64,000 bases of DNA from Brachypodius melanocephalos (taxonomy: Eukaryota > Chordata > Aves > Passeriformes > Pycnonotidae), in assembly GCA_013398615.1 (NCBI GenBank), contig VZSR01001479.1, forward strand, positions 10,944,095-11,008,094. The letters run 5' to 3'. How positions within the stretch are numbered: position 1 is the first letter of the stretch; each line of letters opens with the position of its first letter. The notes beneath the pieces are model-generated. The model ran no database searches, had not been told where the DNA came from, and worked only from the letters and a program-made list of their open reading frames with translations. Below are positions 35,150 to 47,815 of the stretch, piece after piece. Made by a program: the position numbers and the translations under genes.

Positions 35150-36679
35150 ATTTCTTTTATTCTTGGTTTTTGTGTGTTTGTGTTTCAAATAAATGCCTAA
35201 ATCCAGTGTATTGTATGTAAACTTAAACTTGGGATGTTTTTTCCAGAAAGGACTGGGGTTGTTCCAGTGTTGGAACAGAGCTCCAGTCTGTGGGTGCCTG
35301 GAGTACTTGGTGGCTTTGTCTACGTGGTTGCCTGTCACAAAGTGAGTCATGGTCAGCAGACAGTGGTTGAGCAGCCCTTGGTGCTCTGTGCTTTACCTAA
35401 TGCTGGTATCAGCCTTTCAGCACTTGGAAGGGGCGATGGTGAGAGCAGCGCTTGATGAAATTGCTCACTGGGCCAAAAGGGAAGCCGGGCAGCAGCCCTG
35501 GCAGAGAGGGGCAAGGAAGGAGAGCAGGAGAGTCAGGCAACTCGGGCAGCAGTGCAGGAGAGCAGGTGTGACAGTGACACCACAGGCAGTGGGTCTGTCC
35601 TCTCTTCGATTCCTCTGAGGTCAGCAGTGCCCTAATGGCTCTGGCAATTGGCTGAGGTGACGTCCTGTAATGGCTGTAACTCACAAATTATCAAACTCCC
35701 AGCCGTAATAGCTCAGCTGATTGTGTCACCGTGCACTTAGGAACCCATCAATCATGCTGTGGTAATAAACAAACACTACGGATTCTTTTAAAATTGCTGC
35801 ATAAATCATGCCAACACATACTGCACAGTTCATTGGAGTGATATGGGTTGTTGGCACTGAGGTGCTGGTATGTGTTTTGAAAGTCTTTAACCTCCCCTGA
35901 TTTCCTTCCCATTAAGCGCTGCACAGTTCCAAAAATACTCAGCATTTTAAAACATTCTTATTAAAATTTAAATTCTTTAGTTGCATTCCTATGTAAAAAA
36001 TGCCAATATTTAAAAGAAAAAAAGAAAAAGGTATCCAGGGTAATACTTTAAACTTGTAGCAGGTAACTTCAATAATTTAATTCCATCACTTTCTACACAC
36101 TGGAAAAAATGTCTCTTAAGTCAGGAATTGTTTATGCCTAGAATTAAACAAGGTTGCCAAACCAATTTATATCAGCTTTTGCAAACAGAGATCGTGTAAG
36201 CAAGAAAGAAACATAGCTCTGAGCCAAGAAGCTGGATTTTAAATTTCAGTGGTAATCAACTTTATACAGGCAGGTTTTATAACTGACAATAAGGCTTTCC
36301 AGTGGAAATGCTGATTAAAATCTTGGTAAGAGGGGTGTGATACTACAATAAGAGAATTTAACAGTCATAATAAGCACTGGTAAAATTCTGAATTTATGTG
36401 GAGAAAGTGATTTTTGCAGCAGTGGGTCTGATTCAGCAGTGCCTGACTGGCACGTGTGGCATGGAAACCCTTGAGAAGCCACAGAGGAGGAGGGAGAGGA
36501 GGAAGCAAGGCACAAAGCGAGTCTGCAGCCTGGGACCTGCTTCATGTTTTCTGTGGAAAAAGGCAGTTCTATCTGTTATTTCCTCTAACTTTTTGACTGC
36601 TTTTTACATTTCCTGGCTTCCTCAAGCCACAAGGTAGAAATATGAAAGAAGACACCCACAGGGCTTTAAGCGGCTGCTG

Positions 36680-36732
36680 TCTGTGTGTGCACATGCACGT
36701 GTCTGTATGTGTATACATATTTATGTACGTGT
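36680..36732. repeat. Imperfect TG/CA repeat
   Basis: TGTG, CACA and TGTATA units are mixed over about 50 bp. Confidence 0.75.
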
Positions 36733-37822
36733 CATGCTGAACAGAGAGACCTTATTTCCTCAATGAAAAACCAATTGCCTGTGCACAAAATGAAGTGCTA
36801 AACAGGATGCTGAGTTCGTCTGGAGGAGTGAGAGCTGCGTGAGGCAATGGGTGCTGCAGCTCTGCAAGAGGCTGTGCTGAGTGGCCCAGTCCAGCAGAAC
36901 ATTGCCCTGGCTGGTCTGAGGCTCAGAGCACCTCCAAGAGCTGCCCACTGTCTCCTGATGGTTTGGTGAGGAGGTGATTCTAGCCCCACCACTGGCAACA
37001 AGCTCCAGGCAGTGAAACAAGCACTGAGCAGCATCACTTTCAGCCTGATGACCTGAGGGTTGCAGGGGAGACATGTCAAAAGATTTCATCTTCTCTTAGA
37101 GCAAAATAAAAATGTTCTTCTATTTTTCTCTGTCTTGTCTGAGCCTACTGCTTTATCTCAGCTCATTTTTCAGAGCTTTCTCCCCAACTTCGGTGTGTCT
37201 TTTCAAGTAGAGAGCTGAGGTCTTCTGTAATCACCTTCAAACGGTTTGTTACAACTCACATCACATCTGGGAGAAATCTATGGTGGAATTAGTAATAATG
37301 CCATGAGCATTCATTGCCATGAGACAAAGCCTGGAAGCAAGTGGGCCCTGTTTCCAGCTGAGAAGTTCAGGTAAGTTTGTATAAGGAGTGAAGGAGATTG
37401 GATGGGCAGTGAGATGCTGGCACGGAGTGTCAGAGAGGTACTCTTTCAACATGAGATAATGGAGTTCAGTGTAGTACAACTATTTGTGATTTGCCCTGCC
37501 TCTCACTGCTTCGCTGTTGCATTTTGCTTAGTCCTTCTGCCAGCCATGATCAAGGTTTCCTGTAAGATTTGTGAGATTTGTGGGAATGGTGGAGTGGGGT
37601 GCAGGAAGGACAGCAACTCAGCATAAAGGCAGCTCTTCATTCTGGGGAACATTCACCTGGAGCAGGACCCGACGGTGGGAGGTGCATAGGGAAGACCTTG
37701 TCCCTGCCTCTGGAATTCACCTTATCAACTTGTACCAAGAGGATTTGTAATTCAAAGCACATGGAAGGTGGTAGTGAATATCCAGAGATCATATTATGCT
37801 GCCTGTCAGGAAGTAGTAATAT

Positions 37823-37852
37823 GAACAGTGATGATGTGAACAGTGATGATCA
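37823..37852. repeat. 15-bp tandem duplication
   Basis: GAACAGTGATGAT is repeated twice with period 15, and the two copies differ only at their ends. Confidence 0.85.
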
Positions 37853-38194
37853 GATTTAGTAGGGAGAGCCTTATATTATATTCTTTAGCACTAAATTTTG
37901 TGAAGGCTTAACCTACTATCAAGGGGAAGAAAAAAGAAAAAATGGAGTGGCAAGACTTCATAAGTTTTTTCGAGGAAAACACATCCCTAACCTTTTGGTC
38001 AAAATGCGAAATTGTGTTGAAAGAAGTCAAAGATTTGGGTTGAAAAAATTCATCTGAAGTTTTCATCAGTTGATTGCAGAAAAAAAAATGGGACTCAAAA
38101 AAGAAGAGGAACAGTGGTGGAAAGCCAGCAGTATATAACAACAGTCATAGTCTGCTTAATGTGTTTTGAGATGTGATCATTGAATCCTTTTTGG

Positions 38195-38208
38195 TTTTTT
38201 TTTTTTTT
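38195..38208. repeat. T14 homopolymer
   Basis: Fourteen T are flanked by GG on both sides. Confidence 0.9.
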
Positions 38209-41200
38209 GGTCATGAAAATATATTTTTTCCTCTGTGTGCGTTTTAAGCAGCAGCAAAACATGTTGGTCTGCCCTCCTCTAGAGTTCCCAGAGTACCTGC
38301 CCTTCCTTCAACACAGACATGGGCCTGGGTATTTGAACTCTAGCAAGTAAGTTTATTGCAATTACAAGTGATTTTTTTCCTGATTGGAATGGATGCTTGG
38401 AGGAAGTGCATTTTAAAAAGTGGAGGAAACAAGATGTTGTGTCACTTCCCTCTGCAGTTGTGTACAGTCAACAGTTGCCTTTGTGTAATAGGTGCCCCAC
38501 TTCTCTGCAAACTGATGGGAAATATAATTCAGTAGGAGCCACCCTCATTATGAAACTGTCTCTGATGTCAAGCCAACACATTTATTGGAAATTGTGGCTT
38601 TAAAACAAAAATTCCCGCCTAACCACAGTTTTTCAGCAAATGACTGGGAGGCTGAGAAGGAAGACTAAACTATCCAGTGGCTACTCGAAGTGACAAATTC
38701 AGAATCTGATCTTACTTAGCTTGATTTTACCAGTGTAGGCCAGTTAATCCTTGATTTATGTTCACGTAAAACCGTATCAGACTGTTTGATTTTACAGAGA
38801 AGGAACTCAGTAAAACCTACCTCTTGGACCTAAATGTTTGAGCCATATAAGTGAGGAAAAATACACTGATTTACCCATGTGTACATGACCATGTGAGCAC
38901 GTGTAGGTTCCTGTGAAATTTAAACTGACAATGTGAAGACTTATCTTTCTTTTAGATGGAAGCTTTAACAAGACACAGAAAATTAAAGACATATTATTTA
39001 ATAACAATGCCAGGAAGGGAATATGAATTCTATACATTTCCACTCAGTGTTTAATAGGTATAATGCCATTCCTATTTATCATCCTACTGCCAACTTCAAG
39101 TATGCCCTAAGAACAAGTTCCAGTTTTCAATACTACAAGTACCTGACATGTATGAAGATAATGGTACAAATTGGTATTCATGAATTACAGCTTTCCATAA
39201 ATAGAGTAGAAGGAATGCAGAGCAGTCAGTCAGACAAATAGATGATCAGGGGCACAGTGGCACTTTCAGAAGCGAGTGTGTTTAATGTTTTGTAGAAGAC
39301 CTTGGGTTTGTGCAAGTTCATGACCTATTAAAAATCTCGTATGACTTACTGGCAGGTATTGCCTCATTCTTGGGCACAAGCTGTTGATCAGCATGCGTGC
39401 TACTATTTCTTCATTTTTTCCATCCTTTCAACCCCCACAAGATACAAACCTTTAGCCTGTTTGAAGAATGGAAACACTTCAATTAAATGTCAGGTTTTGG
39501 TTTGTACATGGCTGTGATTTGTGATTCATTGTAGAATTTTGATCAATGACAGCTCTTAAGCAGAAAGAATATTACGGAGGGAAAAATAATGCACATTCAT
39601 GCAGTGAACTTGTGAACAGACACTGTTTGCCTGGAGAACTGAAAAGTTTACTGGCTTGGCTTATGGGTCAAAGTGGCAGATGTGAAAAGAAATCACCATT
39701 TTGCTGCCTTACATTGCAACGTATGTTCCATGGCCTATAATTATTTTGATATACAGTCCATTTCTTAAAGAGCGAGCTCCTGGAATTGTGTATTCATAGG
39801 TGAACAAACTCCTCTTTGCCTCTTTTTACCATCTGCTAAAGAGTAGTAGAAGAGAGCTCTATGAGTATAGTAATACTCTTGCAATTCAGAAACCAGGGTA
39901 GCTGTGGTGCAGTTGGTTCTGCATGGCTTCTGTGCAGTAACAACCAAAGGACAAGAATCGGTGGCTAAAGTTGCCAGTAATTCCAAAGTGGATCTTGAAG
40001 CTAACCACAAATATCACTGGATGGCAAACATGTCTCATTCTAAAAGTAATAGGAAAGGGACATGAGAACTACATAGTAAAAAAGGCGTAAGATAAACAGA
40101 AATATCATTTTAATAATAATTGTATAATTTGCTGTGGGGGAAAAACAAATACTCAGTCCAAAAATTCCACTCTACATCTCGAGGGGGAGATTAATTCTTA
40201 CTTCTCTGAAGTCACTAGCCCACGTAATACCAGTTCACAGTTTCTTCAGTACCCTTTGCAATTTATTTCTCTCCAGATTTTGGTCCTCCCCTTCTTGCTC
40301 AGAGGTGGTGGACTCCTTGTGTGTGACAGAAGGGAACTGCAGCAGTGCTGTGACTGCTCAGCCAGCCTTGGTTCTTACCTCATGTTGCAATTCCCTCACC
40401 ATAGAACACGCCTTCAGCTTGCCTGGGATAAATTCAATGTGTAAACTTAGTGTTCCTAATCAAAATACTGTAGACTGTGTTCTTATGATGAGATAAGGCA
40501 CCCTCCAATGCCATCTAGTGATGCTGATAGAATCTTATTTAAAACCCCAAACCTTGTGCATTCCAAGTAAATATGTGTGTGTATGCTATGAAGTATAGTT
40601 ATGCTTGCAGAGCAAACCTAGAACAGGTTTTTCTTCAATTAATTTCAGCAGTTTTTACTAATTTTCTTAGGTAATTTCCTATACACTTGTATATGGCCTT
40701 TGTTTTTTTCCTTCTAGATTGCTTGGTGATGTGAGAGGCAGCTGAATCTGCTCCAGCTGTCACCTGGGCCCTTGGTGCCATATACCATGTTGATTGCCTG
40801 TTACTCAAACTCTGCCACAGGGCAATGTGAAGCTGCCTGTTCAGTACCTTCCAAGGGGCACAAAGCTCGCTTTAAAGCAGAGCTCCAAATGCAGAAAAAT
40901 GCTAATAATTAAAAAAATGCACATTGTTTATTGCAGCAAACCATGTATGAATGGCATCAAATTTCTGTTGCCATGTCCTCTCCAAGCTGTTGAGGCTGAT
41001 AAGATTTCATACAGCCACAGAAAATCTGGGGAAGGGAACACAGAGGGGATGGAGAAGGGAATGGCAAATTTGCTGTGTTTAATGTATTGGACACCATCTG
41101 TATTTTATTCAAATAGGGTTATATATTTTGTGAAAATAAAAACCAGCCTCATGAGTCAGTGTGTGCAAGGCAGTCACTTGAATATATATAATGGGAAACA

Positions 41201-41879
41201 TGTTTTAGGCTGGAAGTTGCAAAGGGAAATCAAATGTTTGAAGTGTCAAAGTTGGAAAAATATAAAATACGCCTGACACCGTAGCTATTGAAGCCAAAAT
41301 GAATAAATCATCATCTCAGGAAAGAAAACCCCACCAAGTTCTTGGCTATAACCTTCATTTTCCTACACTCAAATAAAATTACATACAACCTGATAATTTA
41401 ACCAGACTTGTCAATAAGAACTGATGGCTTCAGCAGACACTATCACTTCATGCTTCAGTGTAGACTTCAGAAGCATCCAGTAATTTATCCAAGAAATAAA
41501 TTTAATGTCAAACTTGTCTCTTCAAGTTGATAGATGGAAGAAGCTTACACAGTGGAGATGCAATATTGCAGAACACTAGAGTAAAATTAAATTAATGCCA
41601 GCTCAGTAGTTTATTCCCCACATACAGCTTTTCCTGAGCAGTTACATAAGAAGTATTTTAGTATCTTTCTAAGTAGCGCAAGTGTGACTTCCAAGAAGGA
41701 ATTTGAGAGAAACGATGAGGTTGCAATATTAGGAGCCTGAGTTTACACTCCAATTTCTGTTTTAGTCTCAGTATTGATTCTGGTAAACTTTTAAGCCATT
41801 TTCTCTTCACAATAGGCTCAGTGTCAGAAATGTGACTTGCAAACATAGTAAGACCTGTTACTGGGAGAATTACTGGGAT

Positions 41880-42140
41880 GTGGTGTTTTCTGGCCTTGTG
41901 TGCATCAAAGTTTTATTTATAACAGTCAAGGCAGCCTGATGGAGAAATGAGAGATATTTTAGCTGCAATTTGGCATGCAATTATTTGGGCAAACTGAGGC
42001 CATTAATTGCTGTTTTAGATGCATTTGTACCTGTTTATTTATTTGGCAGAAGGAGTAGTCCCTGAAGATTGCAAATCAAAGTAATGATTCATTATTATTT
42101 GCTTAAAATAACCTAGCTGGCCTTTTACTTGCTAAAAATA
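41880..42140. promoter_or_regulatory. Candidate conserved noncoding block
   Basis: The block contains TGCAATTATTTGG, CCATTAATTGCTG, GATGCATTTG and TAATGATTCATTATT-type homeodomain and POU-like sites in about 250 bp, with no repeat signature. Inference only. Confidence 0.35.
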
Positions 42141-44338
42141 TGTAAGTTGGTCTAAAGCTGCTGCTGTGTAAAACTTGAACTGATTGCATCAGCGAGGGAG
42201 TGATCAGCATCCCAAACCTCCCTGGATACGGCATCCCAAACCTCCCTTTCCCTCTGGCCTTACACAAAAGGCTTTTCTTACCTGTTTAGGCTCCATACAG
42301 GTCACAGAGGACCATGGTTCCCCAGGGAGCTGTCACAGTGCTCCACCTGCTCTGTTCTCTCTAATTTCTGTCACTTTCCCAGCTGTGACCCGCAGTGAGC
42401 AGTGGCTTCACCTTGTGAGAACAGCCCAGCTTTGCTCATGGATTACGTGTAGGTGTGTACTGGGCTTGTCCTGAATGGTGCCAGGTAGCAAACTGGGCAG
42501 AGGACACAAACTCCAGCTCCTCACCCTGCACTAAGCAGCAGCCGGATCCCGAGAGGTCAGGTGAAGTTTGAGATCCAGAGCCGTGGTGATGCTGAGAGTC
42601 TGTCAGACAGGCAGCTTTCATCTGCTCCAAAATGGCCTTGCTGGGGCTGGCTAATCAGCCTGTAACCCTGGCTGTGGTGTCTGACAGTGTCCAGCAATTG
42701 ACCTCCAGGGGAAGAGTAAGTACAGACCTGACCTTTCCTCTCACAGTCTCCTCCTCTCTGTCAAGCAGCCGATCAGGATTTCCACGAGCTTAAATTATTA
42801 AACCATCTCCAGACATTGTCTGTGAGAGTGTTATATCACTTCTCTTGGCAGCTGTGGCAGGACCAGGATCTCCTACTTTGAAAATAAGCTCTTCAGCTTA
42901 GTCTTGGTGCATACACAGCAGCAGAAAATTGATGTTCTGTGACTAAGTGCTTTTCTATTGGCATGATATCTTAATTAAATCTACTAATGAAGCACGTCTT
43001 TGGCATTTTTGGCAATTTTTTTTCTCCGTGAATTACCTTCAAAATTTGTTTGTCAGCCAGAAATGCTGTCCAAGGAAAGTTGGAAACCATGCTCAGCTTA
43101 GAATCTTGATACTAGCAGACGCAGTCCACAGAAGGTTATTTAAAATATTTGTTCAAAATCTCATCCCGCCCCCCCCGCCAAGAAAGTAAGGTTTTTCACC
43201 ATCCTGGAAGATTAATTTTAATGTCTAGCAGTGGATATTTTTACATGTAGATTGGAATTGCTCATTGTTCCCCCCAACAGTTTAGAAAATTTCTGAAAGC
43301 ACTTCTGCCAATGGAAATATAAACGGGTGCAATACTGCAATCTTTTGGGCATATATTACTATTATAGACTATATAACATAGACCTGGACTAAGCGATGCA
43401 TTTCTGATTTTTCTGGCCATCGTTTGTAAAAACAAGAGGGGCAGATTCAGTGTGATCTGATACTGTAGTGCAGGATCTCCAGTCTCAGTTTTTGAGTTCT
43501 TCTCCACAATTACCTAGTTGAATGCATGGCTTATAGATTGAACTAATTCAGGAATTACAGTGAGGTAACTGAACTCTGAATTTGGACAATTAACTTCAGA
43601 TGACTGTGTGGAAATGTGATGTCTACTGTGTATATTTTTTTTACAATAACGCTGTTAAATTCCCTGTTTGGAAGGCCAAGCTTTAAAGCATGTCCAAAAA
43701 TTTCTCTGTTGAGGTCACCTGTTATTTAAATGTACTTACGAAGAGACATTTATATGCATGAAATTGTTTTCCAATCTCTAGTTGCACTTAATGTGATAAA
43801 CTTGAGAAGCTGAGCAATCAAAGGTATTAGTTACCCCGCTTCATATGCTGAATAGCTTTGCTGTAAAGGAACATAAGAGATTTGATCCTCTTTTCAATCT
43901 GGGTGAAGATTTTCTAAACAATTCTTTATCTCTAAATGTCTAAGTATCACAGATATAGTTATCCAGCTTTCTGGTAAATGTAGAAGACTACTAAAAGCTA
44001 AATACAAAGGAATTGGACAAGATGAAATAGCGTTATTCTTGAAAGCAACCCTTGGGAACAACTTGCATCCTATCTCCAAACCAGAGAAATATTTGTGAAA
44101 AACTACAGGAGTGCAGAAAAGAGATGAGGACGAGAGAGCAAAGCCTGCCTACTTGCCCTAAACTGTTGTGTTTGTGTCATTTGTGGAACTCAACTAAAAA
44201 ATCTTGCCTCTGTCATGTGAGGTGCATAAGAGGCAAAGGAGGCTTAAGACATTTACATTCCAGCTTCTTTAACTTGCCCTTATTCCTCCTTTTGTTTCTT
44301 ACTCTCTATCAAATTAACACTATCATTTTTATACAGCA

Positions 44339-44398
44339 GTTGTATGTGAATTGATGACTTAAATTGGAGTTGCATGTGAATTGATGACTTAAATTTGT
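44339..44398. repeat. 30-bp tandem duplication (2 copies)
   Basis: Copies lie at 44339-44368 and 44369-44398. They share TGTGAATTGATGACTTAAAT exactly and differ at only a few positions elsewhere, so the duplication is recent. Confidence 0.9.
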
Positions 44399-44879
44399 TT
44401 TGTTATAGAAAGGTCAAATTCCTCCTGCAGCCCATCCTTTCTGAGCAGGGCTGCAGAATGCAGCTCCTTTGCTCTCAGGCGAGTCCCAGCCCAATACAAA
44501 CAAAGCTTTTGACTTCAGCGTGCCTGCTCTTATGAATAAGGCCTGTAAGATACAGCCTGTACATTCCAAATTGCTTCTTTTTTTGTGCCATTCAAGCCAG
44601 GGATTAATATCTATGGGAGGCTTTTGTGAAGCTGTCACTCTCTTGCCTTTCCACAGCCCAGCAGCAGCTATGATTTCAAGGATGCAGATAGATTTTTTTT
44701 TCCTCTGTACTGCCCTTTGTAAAACAGCCCTTTAGTTGAGCTTGAGGAAACTGAAAATTTGCTTCCAGCCTGTAATTTAAAGTCCTGAATTGCCTTTATT
44801 GGAATTCTGATGGAAGGTCTGAGAACGAGTGCTTTTCAGTTCCCACTGCCTGTTGATACTTCTCTGCCCTCTGTCAAAA

Positions 44880-45080
44880 TTTCAAAATTAGATAATGGCA
44901 GTGGCTGCAGAATACAAGCCATCCATTAGCTCACCTAAGAAATGATGCATTGAATATTCATTGTTCCCTCTTGCAAAATGTCATTTTTCCATGAGTACAG
45001 CTTAAAGCAGTTCAGAGAATACATTTGCATAAACCATTTGTCAGAAACAGAAGACTCTTTGTGAAGAACTATTAAGAAAC
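44880..45080. promoter_or_regulatory. Candidate conserved noncoding block
   Basis: Unique sequence with AATATTCATTGTTCC, ATTTGCATAAACC and CCATTAGCTCA segments, suggesting SOX, POU and homeodomain-like sites. The texture is CNE-like and untested. Confidence 0.25.
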
Positions 45081-46375
45081 CACATAATCTACTTTTCTGT
45101 TCTTATGCAAGTTCCAGGGAGAAGACAGAGCTCCTTTGTAAACAGAATCTAAATACGAGTGCTGGGTATGTTTTTTCTGCAATCAAAATTCCATAAATAA
45201 TAAAATTGGAGTTCAAAACCAGAAGTACCTGAAATTGTTAAATGTAATGTTAATGATTTCCTGGCAGAATATGAGATTCAGAAAGTTTAAAACTATTAAC
45301 ACCCATGCTATTTTGACTGAGCTGAACTCCCCCTCTGCAGTTCTGCTAAATGAAGCCGTAATTAATCTGCAATACAAATTTGGATATCTCCAGTTCCTGG
45401 GGTAAAGCATTTTTATAATACATCAGGGGAAGCTGATTCTGTAAATTCAGTTGTGGGTTTTAATAGCCTTCATAATTCATTGCTGTATCCATGATTTTCT
45501 GCATTTATTGCCTGTCAGAGCCCTTTTGTCCAGATAGGTGGCCTTGAAGGTTGCTTTTGCAGTGGTCCCACCTTGCCTCCTTAACGTTTCATTGCCCTTC
45601 TCCAGTAGCTGATCCCGTGCACACTTAGAGAGGCCCTCCAGCACCTCCATGATCACACGGATTGGGGTAAGTAAGCCAGATAAGCAAAGGCAAACAAAGC
45701 CCAAGTGTGGCACACTGAGCAGCCAAAGAGATTACTGCTCATGCGATTAACATCTTTTCATGCCCCTTCTCCCACCGCAAGATGGTCTTGTTTCCTTTTC
45801 ACTGGACAACACAGTTCAAGTATTTACTTGTTGCATTTCCCCACAGTGAATTACTCAGGCGTTCCTCTCATCCCCTGGGAGCCCCTCCCGAGCCTGGCTG
45901 TGCTGCAGAGGGAGGCACAGGGGCAGTGCTGCTCAGCAGGGAGGCACTGCCTAAAAGGCTCTGCATGTGCTCTGCTGGGCAGTCTTGGCAGAGAGCACAT
46001 TTGTGTAATCGCCTTCTGTTTTTATTAATGGATAGCTCCTTGCTTGGAATGAAACATGAAACCCTTGCAGATAACGTGTGCCCCCAGCACATGGTGACAG
46101 TCATTTGGACTAGCAGAATGCAGACAGTTACCTGCAATTATTATCAACACGAGTCATATGGACTAATTATGTGTCACCTTTACTCCCAGAGCAGGGGTCT
46201 GCTGCCAGCATTCACTTACACTGGCCAGCCCTGTAGGTGCTGAGTGCCTCCTGATACCAGGCAAAGTCACGGTGCCCTGGTGTTTCCTGGGGCACTGCTG
46301 GACCTGGCTGGAAGCCCCACAACACTGTTCTCTCTGTGCCTGGTTTTCCAGCTGATTACATTCCAGAAGCCAAAG

Positions 46376-46430
46376 AGAAAATAAATAAATTGATAAAGTT
46401 AAAAAGAAAAAAAGAGAAAGGGAAAAAAAC
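46376..46430. repeat. A-rich purine tract
   Basis: GAGAAAATAAATAAA-type sequence grades into AAAGAAAAAAAGAGAAAGGG. It may be a remnant retroposon tail. Confidence 0.7.
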
Positions 46431-47411
46431 CCGGAAGTACCTAATGCAGGAGGTCTAGTTTAAGCCCCTCATATTTAAACTATTGTATGATATTTTGTAA
46501 TTATGTAACAGTTCTAGATCCAGCACAGTACCCATACAGCAAATGCTCCATGTGACTGCACTGCACTGCAGGCTAAGCCCAGTCTTAAGCAGATAGAAAT
46601 ATTCCTCACTATTGACTCCTTCCAGTGTATCCCAGATTTGGGCCTCAAATCCTTGATCCATCAACTTCTTAGTTAATTACACCAAATAATACACATTCAG
46701 CAAGAGGAACTGAGATCCCTTTTCCTTGGGAGCTAAGGATAATGGTTCCTATTGAATTCTGCAGATGTCCTCCCTGGATTTGAAATTGATTTATTTGGCT
46801 CACAGCTGTTTGGTGTTTGTTTTCCATAATCTCTCTATGATCAGACTTGACCATCTGAAATATCTGCAGAAAGTGTATTACTGGAAAACTTGAGGAAACG
46901 TTTCAACTTACAATTTAAATGGTACCTTCTGGATGTATTGGTTCATGGATTCAGTGCTGAACTACAGACAGATCAACCCTAGGCCTTTCCACCGGTCTCT
47001 ACGCAGCACAACTCAAATGCACTTGTCAGTGACTGCAGTCAAAAATTAAAAGTGCATCCGAGAGAGTGGAATGAGTTGTGGTTGAAATGCAAGCATTGAG
47101 AAAAGAGGCAAATTTTATCCAAGTCTTACAGGCTTGCTGCAATCCTGACTGAGGCTGCAGGTTATTTTTCCTGTGGGATTTTGCACTCCGAGATGTGTTG
47201 TACATCCCATGCCTTCTTCTGTCTCTGTCCCGCACTTCTGCTCCCTCATGTTGTTACTGCCCCTGGTGGGATGTGGCAGCATGTGGTGAGAACAGATTTA
47301 AAACTGTTCACCAACCTCCTTTAACAAGCCAACCAAGGAACAAACCAATGCAAATCAGAATAGCATTTGGTGGAATTAGGAATTCTTTAATTTTAGCTTA
47401 TATTGTTTAAG

Positions 47412-47815
47412 ATCTTTGTTGGGAACATGGAGAGTGAGGTTGAGTGTACCCTCAGCAAGTTTCCCACCACCACCAAGCCATGTGGTGTGGTCAGCATGCT
47501 GGAGGAAAGGGATGCCATCCAGAAAGACCTGGACAGGCTTGAGAGGTGTGCCCATGAGAACCAAGTTCAGTAAGGCTCAGTGCAAGGTTCTGCCCCTGGA
47601 TGGGCAATAATCCCAGGCACAGATAGAGGCTGGGCAGAGAATGGATTAAGAGCAAACCCTGAGGAGAAGGTTGTTGATTGTGTTTGTTGATAAGAAGCTG
47701 AACACGACTCAGCAACGTGCACCTGCAGCCCGTGAAGTCAACTGTGCTTGGGGATGCACCAAATGTAGTGTGGGCAGCAGCATGAGGGAGGGAAGGGATT
47801 CACCTCGTGCTCTGA
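47412..47815 (+). mobile_element. CR1 LINE internal fragment (degenerate RT 3' region)
   Basis: The sequence matches the end of the CR1 reverse-transcriptase ORF and what follows: ccctcagcaagttt, gtgtggtcagcatgctggag, gggatgccatccagaaagac, ctggacaggcttgagaggtg, tgcaaggttctgcccctgg, ccaggcacagatagaggc, ctgaggagaagg, aagaagctgaacacgactca and gcagcccgtgaag. It is in + orientation and broken by indels and stops, so no functional ORF remains. Both ends of the element are missing. Confidence 0.92.

Larger units (their letters stand above)
33987..35160 (+). other. PKDCC: PKDCC 3' UTR (predicted)
   Basis: The 3' UTR follows the stop and has no introns that I can see. It is AT-rich and contains a proximal AATAAA at 34166 and a distal AATAAA cluster at 35133-35149. 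A GT-rich stretch at about 35165-35190 follows, as expected downstream of a cleavage site. The exact cleavage position near 35160 is inferred. Confidence 0.7.

Noticed and set aside
40794..41276. 160-codon + strand ORF in the downstream desert
   Set aside because: There are no recognisable motifs, composition is as expected from translated AT-rich noncoding DNA, and no promoter or splice context is visible.
45782..46243. 153-codon + strand ORF
   Set aside because: It overlaps other open frames on both strands and has no recognisable domain. It is likely a chance ORF.
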